Origin: Ignavibacteriales bacterium UBA1304
Lineage (GTDB): Bacteria > Bacteroidota > Ignavibacteria > Ignavibacteriales > Ignavibacteriaceae
Length of the DNA stretch: 64,000 bases
Direction of reading: 5' to 3'
Assembly (NCBI GenBank): GCA_002307295.1
Contig: DBTY01000021.1
Span: 115,910 to 179,909 of the forward strand
The notes beneath the pieces were generated by a model. The model made no database searches, was not told where the DNA came from, and was given only the letters and a program-made list of their open reading frames with translations. Shown piece after piece: positions 51,104 to 58,636 of this stretch. The number at the start of each line of letters is the position of its first letter. Position 1 is the stretch's first letter. The position numbers and the translations under genes are program-made.

Positions 51104-52666
51104 TTAGTTTTTTCCAAGATAATTTACGCAGGCTGCGGCGCAGTTTTCTCCGTCTATTGCGGCCGAAACAATTCCTCCCGCATAACCGGCTCCCTCGCCC
51201 GCTGGAAATAATCCTTCGGTCTGTTCGTGCATAAAAGTATCTCTGCTGCGCGGAACGCGTATTGGAGAGCTTGTTCTGCTTTCGCAGGCAAGTATCTGCC
51301 CGTCTTCAGTCAGATATCCTCTTTTTTGCTTTTCCAAAATCACAAAAGCTTTTTGTAATTTCTCTGCTATATATGCAGGCAGCTCATTATGCAGCGGAAC
51401 TGAAACAACCCCGGGTATGTAAGATGTTTTTGGAAGCGAAGCGGATTGTTTTGAGTTTACAAAATCGGTTATCCTTTGCGCAGGAGCTTTTTGAGAGTTT
51501 CCGCCAAGTTTAAATGCTATCGCTTCTAATTCTTTCTGAAGTTCAAGTCCTGCAAATTCATTATGCGCGGCAAACTTCTTCCAGTCATTTTGATTAACTT
51601 CTACCACAAAGCCTGAATTTGCAAATGGAGAATCGCGACGCGAAACAGACATTCCGTTTAACACTAACTCGCCAGGGCTTGTAGAAGCGGGCACAATCAT
51701 TCCGCCGGGACACATACAGAATGAGAACACTCCTTTATCGCCTACCTGACAGTTTAGGTTATAGCTTGCGGCCGGTAAATTTTCGTTCCGTATTGGAGAA
51801 TGATACTGGATTTTATCTATCAGCTCCTGAGGATGCTCGATTCGCACGCCCATTGCAAAAGGTTTCGCCTCAATATAAATATCGTTTTTTTTCAGAAGAT
51901 AAAAAATATCGCGCGCAGAGTGCCCTGTCGCCAGAATTGCAGCGTCAGTTAAAAACTCTTCCGTATCATTAATTACTAATCCGTTTATTTTGCCGGAAGA
52001 TATTATAAAATCAGTAACTTTTGCATTAAAACGCACTTCTCCGCCAAGTTCAATAATTTTTTCTCTTATCGCTTTTACTATATCGGGCAGTTTGTTTGAA
52101 CCTATATGCGGATGCGCATCAATTAGTATATCAGCGGACGCTCCAAAATTCACAAAAATATTTAAAATCTTTTTTATATCGCCCCGTTTATTAGAACGGG
52201 TATAGAGTTTTCCGTCGCTGTATGTTCCCGCGCCCCCTTCGCCAAAGCAGTAATTTGATTCCGGATTAACAATGCCAAATTGTTGAATAGCTTTTAAATC
52301 TCTTCTTCGCGCCTGAATGTCGCTTCCCCTTTCAAAGATCACAGGTTTTATTCCTTCTTCAAGAAATTTTAAAGCTGCAAACATTCCCGCCGGACCAAAA
52401 CCAATAATTGCCGCTTTCTTTTTACTCTGACTAACGTTTTTATATTCAATATTTTGATCTTCAAATATTAAAGATTCATTTATATAAACGTCGGCGTTAA
52501 TTCTAAAAATTGGAGTTTTAGAACGGGCGTCTATAGAACGGCGGATTTGCTTTATTCCGGTTATATCGTTTTCGCTAACGCCTAATTTTTGAGCGGCAGT
52601 TTTATGAATAAATTCATTGTTTAAAATAAAATCAGGAGGAATTACTAATTCTGTGTTTTTTATCAT
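51104..52666 (-). CDS. FAD-dependent dehydrogenase (COG2509 family)
   Basis: A 520-residue NAD(P)/FAD-dependent oxidoreductase of the uncharacterised COG2509 type. FAD-binding dinucleotide fold starts at AAIIGFGPAGMFAALKFLEEG (GxGxxG, about residues 88-108), with FERGSDIQARRRDL, NYCFGEGGAGTYSDGKLYTR, and the C-terminal FPAGEGAGYAGGIVSAAIDG, which are typical. The first 80 residues form the family's N-terminal alpha/beta domain (KLGVSENDI...RRSIDARSK). Substrate is unknown. Confidence 0.88.
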   Translation of the reverse strand: MIKNTELVIPPDFILNNEFIHKTAAQKLGVSENDITGIKQIRRSIDARSKTPIFRINADVYINESLIFEDQNIEYKNVSQSKKKAAIIGFGPAGMFAALKFLEEGIKPVIFERGSDIQARRRDLKAIQQFGIVNPESNYCFGEGGAGTYSDGKLYTRSNKRGDIKKILNIFVNFGASADILIDAHPHIGSNKLPDIVKAIREKIIELGGEVRFNAKVTDFIISSGKINGLVINDTEEFLTDAAILATGHSARDIFYLLKKNDIYIEAKPFAMGVRIEHPQELIDKIQYHSPIRNENLPAASYNLNCQVGDKGVFSFCMCPGGMIVPASTSPGELVLNGMSVSRRDSPFANSGFVVEVNQNDWKKFAAHNEFAGLELQKELEAIAFKLGGNSQKAPAQRITDFVNSKQSASLPKTSYIPGVVSVPLHNELPAYIAEKLQKAFVILEKQKRGYLTEDGQILACESRTSSPIRVPRSRDTFMHEQTEGLFPAGEGAGYAGGIVSAAIDGENCAAACVNYLGKN

Positions 52667-52689
52667 GCTATTATATTTATTTTTTTATC

Positions 52690-53478
52690 TTAGGCGCCTT
52701 TTATCCAACCGCCGTCTACCGGAATAGAATTCCCAGTAATATAAGACGCTTGTTCAGAGGCAAGGAATACGACTAATGAGGCTATTTCTTCTGGTTTAGC
52801 TAACCGGTTCATTGGAATCTCTTTTGCCATTTCAACAAAAATATCTTCATGCGATTTGCCAATTAGCTTTGCTTTATGCACAGCTAATTCATACAACCGC
52901 TGCGTAAGCGTAAAACCAGGAGCTACATTGTTTACTGTAATATTATATTTAGCAAACTGCGAGCTAAGAGTTTTGCTCATGCCTACAACGGCGCTGCGTA
53001 AAGAATTAGATAAAATCAAATTGTCTATCGGCTGCTTTACAGAAACCGAAGTAATGTTTATTATACGTCCCCATCTTTTTTCTTTCATTTTAGGAGATAC
53101 AAGATGAACAAATCTTACTGCGCTGAGTAAGATTTGTTCATAAGCATGATTCCATTTAGATTCGTCAAGTTCTTCAAAATAACCAGCCGAAGGCCCGCCG
53201 CAATTATTAACAAGTATATCAATATCCCCAAAGTTTTCGTTAACTGCATAAACAGTATTTTCAATCTCGTCAGGGTTGTTAATATCGCAAACCGACCACA
53301 AAGGTTCATTGTGATAAGTAGACGCAATGGAGTTTGCAGTTTCAATTAAATCCGATTTTGTACGCGAGCAAATAGCTACCTTGCATCCTTCAGCGGCAAA
53401 ACACTCGGCTACAGATTTGCCGATTCCTTTGCTTGAAGCTGTTACTAAAACGACTTTATTCTTTAAACCCAAATCCAT
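52690..53478 (-). CDS. Short-chain dehydrogenase/reductase with divergent active site
   Basis: A 262-residue SDR. The cofactor site VTASSKGIGKSVAE (TGxxxGIG type) and NNCGGP (NNAG) are present, and TS of INITS provides the active-site Ser. The YxxxK pair that normally acts as acid/base is replaced by S-N-S-L-R (Ser at Tyr, Arg at Lys), in LILSNSLRSAVVGMSK. A subset of SDRs with this LSN-LR motif exists and is stable across bacteria. So either another residue does catalysis or the protein is a binder. C-terminal VDGGWIKGA is normal. Next to ackA and hydroxyacyl-CoA dehydrogenase. Confidence 0.88.
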   Translation of the reverse strand: MDLGLKNKVVLVTASSKGIGKSVAECFAAEGCKVAICSRTKSDLIETANSIASTYHNEPLWSVCDINNPDEIENTVYAVNENFGDIDILVNNCGGPSAGYFEELDESKWNHAYEQILLSAVRFVHLVSPKMKEKRWGRIINITSVSVKQPIDNLILSNSLRSAVVGMSKTLSSQFAKYNITVNNVAPGFTLTQRLYELAVHKAKLIGKSHEDIFVEMAKEIPMNRLAKPEEIASLVVFLASEQASYITGNSIPVDGGWIKGA

Positions 53479-53501
53479 AAAACGTCCTTATAAAGTTGTT
53501 A

Positions 53502-54698
53502 TTATTTACTTTCAGAAACAATTCTTGCAGTATCAAGAGCAATTACTAATTCTTCGTTAGTAGGTATTCTTAGTATCTTAACTCTGGAACCGCTTTTAGA
53601 AAGATCCGTTTCTCTTTTGCTATTCTTTTCTTCGTCTAATTCAATTCCAAGGAATTCCAAACCTTTACAGATTTCTTCTCTGACGTCGGACGAGTTCTCG
53701 CCGATACCGCCAGTAAATACAATAGCGTCAACTCCGCCCATAGCCGCGGCATACGAGCCGATATATTTTTTAGCGCGATAGCAAAACATATCAAAAGCAT
53801 ACTTTGCGCGCACGTGGTTGTTTTTCACAGCTTCAACAATTTCACGCATATCGCTGCTTTCGCCGCTAACTCCGGCAAGTCCGCTATGTTTGTTTAACAA
53901 AGTAGTAATTTCAGATAAAGAAAGTCCTTCCTTACCCATAATATAAAGAACTACAGAAGGGTCAATATCGCCGGTTCTGGTGCCCATCAGGAGCCCTTCT
54001 AAAGGAGTAAAGCCCATAGTAGTATCAACAGATTTTCCGCCGTCAACTGCGGTCATACTGCAACCGTTGCCTAAATGGAGCGTTATTATTTTTAGTTCTT
54101 CAGGAGCTTGGCCTAAAATCTCAGCCGCTTTTTTAGATACAAATAAATGAGAGGTTCCGTGAAATCCGTATCTTCTGATTTTATAACGTTTATATAGTTC
54201 GTAAGGTATGCCATAAAGAAACGCTTTTGCAGGCATTTTAACGTGAAAGGCAGTGTCAAATACGCAGCATTGAGGAACGTCGGGTAAAATGTTTTTTACT
54301 GCAAGTATGCCTTTAATATTCGCAGGGTTATGAAGCGGCGCTAATTCAACATTATCTTCAATAGCCTGCATTACTTCGTTCGTTAACAAAACAGAACTTG
54401 AAAATGTTTCGCCGCCATGAGCTACTCTGTGCCCAACTGCGTCAATTTCTTTTCTATCCTGAATTACGCCGTGGTTTTTACTTAGCAAAACGCCTAACAC
54501 ATATTGTATTGCTAACGTATGATCTAATATTTCTCCAACAATTCTTACTGTGTCGCCATCGCTTCTTTTATGCGTTAAAATAGCGCCGCTCATACCAATT
54601 CTTTCAATCAGTCCTTTTGCTAAAACTATTTGATCGTCAGTATCCATAAACTGATATTTCAGAGAGGAACTGCCGCAATTAATTACCAATACTTTCAT
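53502..54698 (-). CDS. ackA: Acetate kinase
   Basis: A 398-residue ASKHA-fold kinase that converts acetyl phosphate and ADP to acetate and ATP, or the reverse. Signatures: VINCGSSSLKYQFMD at the start, GHRVAHGGE, FDTAFH, GFHGTSHLF, HLGNGCSMTAV, MGFTPLEGLLMGTRTGDIDP, and VFTGGIGENSSDVRE. Length is standard. No pta gene is adjacent, so acetyl phosphate must come from elsewhere. Gap of 33 nt to the dehydrogenase upstream. Confidence 0.97.
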   Translation of the reverse strand: MKVLVINCGSSSLKYQFMDTDDQIVLAKGLIERIGMSGAILTHKRSDGDTVRIVGEILDHTLAIQYVLGVLLSKNHGVIQDRKEIDAVGHRVAHGGETFSSSVLLTNEVMQAIEDNVELAPLHNPANIKGILAVKNILPDVPQCCVFDTAFHVKMPAKAFLYGIPYELYKRYKIRRYGFHGTSHLFVSKKAAEILGQAPEELKIITLHLGNGCSMTAVDGGKSVDTTMGFTPLEGLLMGTRTGDIDPSVVLYIMGKEGLSLSEITTLLNKHSGLAGVSGESSDMREIVEAVKNNHVRAKYAFDMFCYRAKKYIGSYAAAMGGVDAIVFTGGIGENSSDVREEICKGLEFLGIELDEEKNSKRETDLSKSGSRVKILRIPTNEELVIALDTARIVSESK

Positions 54699-54731
54699 TT
54701 TAATTCCTTGATAAAATCTATAATAATTAAA

Positions 54732-55667
54732 TTAATCTATTATTTTCCCGTCCGAATCATATTTATGAAAACCTTCGCCGGTTTTTTTGCCCAATTTTTT
54801 CTCTCTTACTAATTTTCTTAGCGCCGGGCAAGCTCTGTATCTTGGTTCTCCCAAAGTGCTCCATAGCGTTTCCATCCACAGCAGAACCTCGTCTAAGCCC
54901 ATCTGGTCGGCCATTTCAAGAGGACCTAACGGAAAATTATAGCCAAGTTTCATTGCCGTATCAATATCTTTAGCGGTAGATACGCCTTCCATTAAAATAT
55001 ACATCGCCTCGTTTAGCAACGGCACAATAGCTCTTGTAGTAACAAAACCAGGATATTCATATACTTCAACCGCGGTTTTCCCAATCCTTTGAGCAAATTT
55101 CTTAACTATACCTAATGTTTCATTTGATGTTTCCAAACACTTAACCAATTCGACTAAAGGAACTTTAGGAACCGGATTCAAAAAGTGCATGCCGATTATT
55201 TTGCCAGGACGGCTTGTTTGTTCTGCAATTTTTGTCAGACTTAATGTAGAAGTATTAGAAACAAAAATTGCATCTTCCAATGCAATTTTATCAAGCTGCT
55301 TAAATATATTTTTCTTTAGCTCAAAATCTTCGTCAACTGCTTCAATAATTATATCGCAGTTTTTTGCGTTTTCTATCTTACACTCCCAGTTTATACGGCT
55401 AAGAATTGATTTCTTATCGGACTCAGTCATAACCCAGCGTTTAATTTCCCTTTCAATATTTTCCGTCAGCGAAATTTTTGCGTTTTCAAGACGCAGGCCG
55501 TCTTTTTCAATTATGATTACTTCAATTCCGGCTGCGGCAACGCATTGAGCGATACCCTGCCCCATTATACCAGCTCCAATTATAGCGACAGAATTGATCT
55601 GTTCTTTTTCATCGGAAACGCTGTTTTTCCCGATCAAGTCCTCAAATTTTAAATTTTCTGTTTCCAT
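54732..55667 (-). CDS. 3-hydroxyacyl-CoA (3-hydroxybutyryl-CoA) dehydrogenase
   Basis: A 311-residue NAD-dependent dehydrogenase (HCDH). Rossmann motif VAIIGAGIMGQGIAQCVAAAG (GxGxxG, about residues 27-46), catalytic region MHFLNPVPKVPLVELV with the conserved His, and FVTTRAIVPLLNEAMYILMEGVSTAKDIDTAMKLGYNFPLGPLEMAD region (broken here for length at LLNEAM). C-terminal GEGFHKY. Length fits Hbd/PaaH. It probably acts in fatty-acid or butanoyl-CoA metabolism; with ackA adjacent, short-chain acyl metabolism is plausible. Confidence 0.93.
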   Translation of the reverse strand: METENLKFEDLIGKNSVSDEKEQINSVAIIGAGIMGQGIAQCVAAAGIEVIIIEKDGLRLENAKISLTENIEREIKRWVMTESDKKSILSRINWECKIENAKNCDIIIEAVDEDFELKKNIFKQLDKIALEDAIFVSNTSTLSLTKIAEQTSRPGKIIGMHFLNPVPKVPLVELVKCLETSNETLGIVKKFAQRIGKTAVEVYEYPGFVTTRAIVPLLNEAMYILMEGVSTAKDIDTAMKLGYNFPLGPLEMADQMGLDEVLLWMETLWSTLGEPRYRACPALRKLVREKKLGKKTGEGFHKYDSDGKIID

Positions 55668-55698
55668 AAATCTGTTCTTATTTGTTAAAAATTATTGT

Positions 55699-56514
55699 TT
55701 AAAAGTCTTTTTTTTCAAAGATGTAAATGCTTAGGCTAAGTACAACAACTAAAAAGAGGAAGGAAGAATAAACCGGCTGAAAATTAGTTATCGTCTGATT
55801 CATAACAAGACCGCTTGTTAATTTATCTATCTCAGACGTTTTTGGTAAAATGTAATAGAAAAACGTAATTATTTTCTGCCAAAAATCGCTTTGTATAAAC
55901 TGGAATATTATTGAGCGAGACGCAAGCAAAGGACTAATAATCAGATAAATCATATAACTTAACATCATACCCAGCATTGAATTTCCGCTGATGACGCCCG
56001 ATAACACTATCAATGCATACAAAACTGCAAATGAAAAAGTTATTGTAAATATAGCAAATAAAAATGGAAAACTAATGATAGAAAATTTCAAAAATATTAT
56101 TAGCCATATGCCGACTATCAGAATTGAGATGTTTATAAATACTACTAAAATTCCGCCAAAATATTTTCCAAGTAAAAGCTGCGTTCTTGATATTGGTTTT
56201 GATAAAAGTAAATCTATATTCCCTTTTTCAAGCATAACGGGAATGAAACTTGAACTGGCAAATATTGCTAAAAGCAGTCCTAAGCCATAAACCGGAGAAA
56301 TCAGCATAAGTTCTATTCTGTATACAATTTGATTTAATGCGGCTTGTTTATCAGCTCCTTCTAAACCTTTTAATAAAGTGTCTACTTTAACAAGACTTCC
56401 AAATATTCCAAACCCAACCAATGCAAGAACAACCACTACAAAAAAAGCTATAAAAACTTTTCTGGAAAATGCCTCGCGTAGAGTATATAATGTAATTAAC
56501 CAGATATTTTTCAT
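55699..56514 (-). CDS. ABC-2 type transporter permease
   Basis: A 271-residue membrane protein with six hydrophobic segments and a topology typical of ABC-2 permeases (LREAFSRKVFIAFFVVVVL at the start; FIPVMLEKGNIDLLLSKPISRTQLLLGKY, with the family GxIDLLLSKPISR motif). It overlaps the ATPase gene by 4 nt. Together they form an exporter with unknown substrate. The GNIDLLL... motif is common in NosY-like and multidrug permeases. Confidence 0.9.
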   Translation of the reverse strand: MKNIWLITLYTLREAFSRKVFIAFFVVVVLALVGFGIFGSLVKVDTLLKGLEGADKQAALNQIVYRIELMLISPVYGLGLLLAIFASSSFIPVMLEKGNIDLLLSKPISRTQLLLGKYFGGILVVFINISILIVGIWLIIFLKFSIISFPFLFAIFTITFSFAVLYALIVLSGVISGNSMLGMMLSYMIYLIISPLLASRSIIFQFIQSDFWQKIITFFYYILPKTSEIDKLTSGLVMNQTITNFQPVYSSFLFLVVVLSLSIYIFEKKDF

Positions 56515-57449
56515 TTTGCGCCTTCCTTTTCTGCATCCTGGATTATTGAAATAAAGACGTCTTCAAGACTCTTTTTCTTTAATGATATTTCTTTTAGCGT
56601 TATCTGATTATTTCTAATAGCGTCTACAAGATCATTTATATTTTGCGTTTCGGTTACAAAAGCTGAATAAACTCCTTCAACCGATTTTTTCACTTTAAAT
56701 TCGTCAATCAGCGTTTGAGAAAGAATTTGCTCCAGCGCCCTATCTACATGTATAACATACTCTTCATTATTAGTAGTTAGTTCTGCTATAGAGCATTCTC
56801 GTAAAAGATTCCCTTTATTTAATATGCCCGCACGATCAGACATCAGCTCAACTTCCGATAAAAGATGGCTGTTTATAAAGATTGTTTTATTCTGATCTTT
56901 AAGGTTTAATAGTATATCTCTAATTTCCTTCCGGCCTATGGGATCAACTCCGTCTGTCGGTTCGTCAAGGAATATTAAATCCGGATCGTTCATTAAAGCC
57001 TGAGCCAATCCAAGTCTTTGCATCATTCCTTTTGAGTATTTTTTAACCTTGGTTTTTCTCCACTTTGTAAGATCCATCATAGCCAAAAGTTCGTCAATTT
57101 TTCCCGGAATAGCCTTTGAATCGCACCCCGAAAGCCTTCCATAAAAATTTAATACTTCTTCGCCAGTTAGATAAAGAGGAAATTTATGGCTTTCCGGCAG
57201 ATACCCAATTCGCGATTTAATTTGATAACTGTCCTCAACGCCAAGTAATTTAACGCTTCCCGACGTTTGATATGTTATGCCTAATAGTATTTTAATAAGC
57301 GTTGTTTTACCTGCTCCGTTAGGACCTAAAAGCCCGAATATTGTTCCCTGCGGAATATTTAAGTTAAGCTTATTTAAAGCCTTTACTTCCTTGCTGGGAT
57401 TTCCTGGAGAGTATATTTTTGTAAGTTCCTGAATTTCTATTGAATACAT
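56511..57449 (-). CDS. ABC transporter ATP-binding protein
   Basis: A 312-residue ABC-2-type ATPase. Walker A LGPNGAGKTTLIK, Q-loop IGYLPES, signature YSKGMMQRLGLAQAL, Walker B DLIFLDEPTDGVDP, and H-loop FINSHLLSEVE. The C-terminal 90 residues (about 220-312) hold the DUF4162-like domain ending in SLEDVFISIIQDAEKEGAK. Gene order and 4-nt overlap with the permease indicate one transporter. Substrate cannot be read. Confidence 0.95.
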   Translation of the reverse strand: MYSIEIQELTKIYSPGNPSKEVKALNKLNLNIPQGTIFGLLGPNGAGKTTLIKILLGITYQTSGSVKLLGVEDSYQIKSRIGYLPESHKFPLYLTGEEVLNFYGRLSGCDSKAIPGKIDELLAMMDLTKWRKTKVKKYSKGMMQRLGLAQALMNDPDLIFLDEPTDGVDPIGRKEIRDILLNLKDQNKTIFINSHLLSEVELMSDRAGILNKGNLLRECSIAELTTNNEEYVIHVDRALEQILSQTLIDEFKVKKSVEGVYSAFVTETQNINDLVDAIRNNQITLKEISLKKKSLEDVFISIIQDAEKEGAK

Positions 57450-57470
57450 AGTCTTTTATATTGTTGTACT

Positions 57471-57478
57471 CAAATCTA
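57471..57478 (-). promoter_or_regulatory. Possible -7 box of ABC transporter operon
   Basis: TAGATTTG on the minus strand, matching Bacteroidota TAnnTTTG, 21 nt upstream of the ATPase ATG. The -33 TTTG is not clear at the expected distance (TTTC is present at 18 nt), so this is weak. The same 234-nt spacer also contains the OXA-like gene's upstream DNA. Confidence 0.3.
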
Positions 57479-57683
57479 AAAAATAATTACCTCTTTAGAA
57501 ACCTAAAAGAGCTTATTATTCCAAATTTTATTTGAACGGAAGCATAAGCATATTAGCGGTCGACTTGTTATCGACTACGCTTTTAATTTCCATTACCTAA
57601 TAATCATTATTTAATTTCGGCGACGATTAATAAAAATTATATTATTTTAAGAATTCAAATTTCATCATTTATTTTGTAAGTAT

Positions 57684-58547
57684 ATGAAAAGCATACACAT
57701 TTTTATTTTTGTCGTTTCAATAGTGTTATTTTTATGTTCGGGGAATTATAATAAAATATATTCCCAAGGCAAAGAAAGCTCTTCCGAAACTATTGTTATT
57801 AAAAATGATCTCGGTAAATTTTTTACGGAATTCGACGTAATTGGCAGCGCAGCAATTTTTGATAATAACAAAAAGACCTGGATTTTTAACGATTCGGCTG
57901 ACGTTTATAAAGAAGCGCTCCCCGCTTCTACTTTTAAGATTATAAATTTATTAATTGCATTAGAAACAGGCGTAATCAAAAATGAAAAAGAAGTAATCAA
58001 GTGGGTGGGAAGCGTCGACACAGTTTTGTATGGATACAGACCTGATATATATCACGATATGTCTGTTAAAGAAGCCTTCAAAGTATCTGCAGGCTGGGTT
58101 TTTATAGAGCTTGCAAAAAAAATAGGCAAAGACCGATATAAGCAATATTTAACCGCGTGTAATTATGGCAACGTAAATCTTTCCCAAAAAGATTATGATT
58201 TTTGGAATTTTGGCGATTTCGCAATTTCTCCGGTAAACCAGGTTCGCTTTTTACGTAGCGTTTACGAAGAAAACGTCCCGTTTTCTAAACGAAATATCGA
58301 CATACTCAAACGACTAATGATTACGGAAACAACCAAAGATTATACGATAAGAGCAAAAACAGGCTGGACAAGTGAAGGCAATAATAATATTGGCTGGTGG
58401 GTTGGCTACAGTCAATCTGAAAAAGGTGTTTTCTTTTTTGCGACGAGAATATTTCAGACTCGTAATAATAAAAATAGTCCCCTATTTTCAGCCTCCCGGA
58501 AAACAATTACTAAAAATATTTTAAAGAAATTAAACGCTATTCCATAA
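57684..58547 (+). CDS. Class D (OXA-type) beta-lactamase family protein
   Basis: A 287-residue secreted serine hydrolase of the class D beta-lactamase fold. N-terminal hydrophobic signal (residues 3-19). Motifs: nucleophile S82-T-F-K85 in PASTFKIINLLIALETG; second motif S135-A-G137 where most OXA have SxV; NYGN in ACNYGNVNL; FWNFG with the Trp of the W-motif; and AKTGWTSE (KTG) in the last quarter. QVRFLRS is typical of OXA. The closest known relatives are chromosomal OXA-like enzymes of environmental Bacteroidota. Hydrolytic activity is inferred only; the SAG change may alter it. It is 14-15 nt upstream of the recQ region. Confidence 0.88.
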   Translation: MKSIHIFIFVVSIVLFLCSGNYNKIYSQGKESSSETIVIKNDLGKFFTEFDVIGSAAIFDNNKKTWIFNDSADVYKEALPASTFKIINLLIALETGVIKNEKEVIKWVGSVDTVLYGYRPDIYHDMSVKEAFKVSAGWVFIELAKKIGKDRYKQYLTACNYGNVNLSQKDYDFWNFGDFAISPVNQVRFLRSVYEENVPFSKRNIDILKRLMITETTKDYTIRAKTGWTSEGNNNIGWWVGYSQSEKGVFFFATRIFQTRNNKNSPLFSASRKTITKNILKKLNAIP

Positions 58548-58636
58548 TGAATAAGTAATATTTGAAAGTCTTTTTAATTAATAACGATTATATTTCGTAT
58601 TTTTACAGATTACTTATTTTTATATATGTGCGAACT

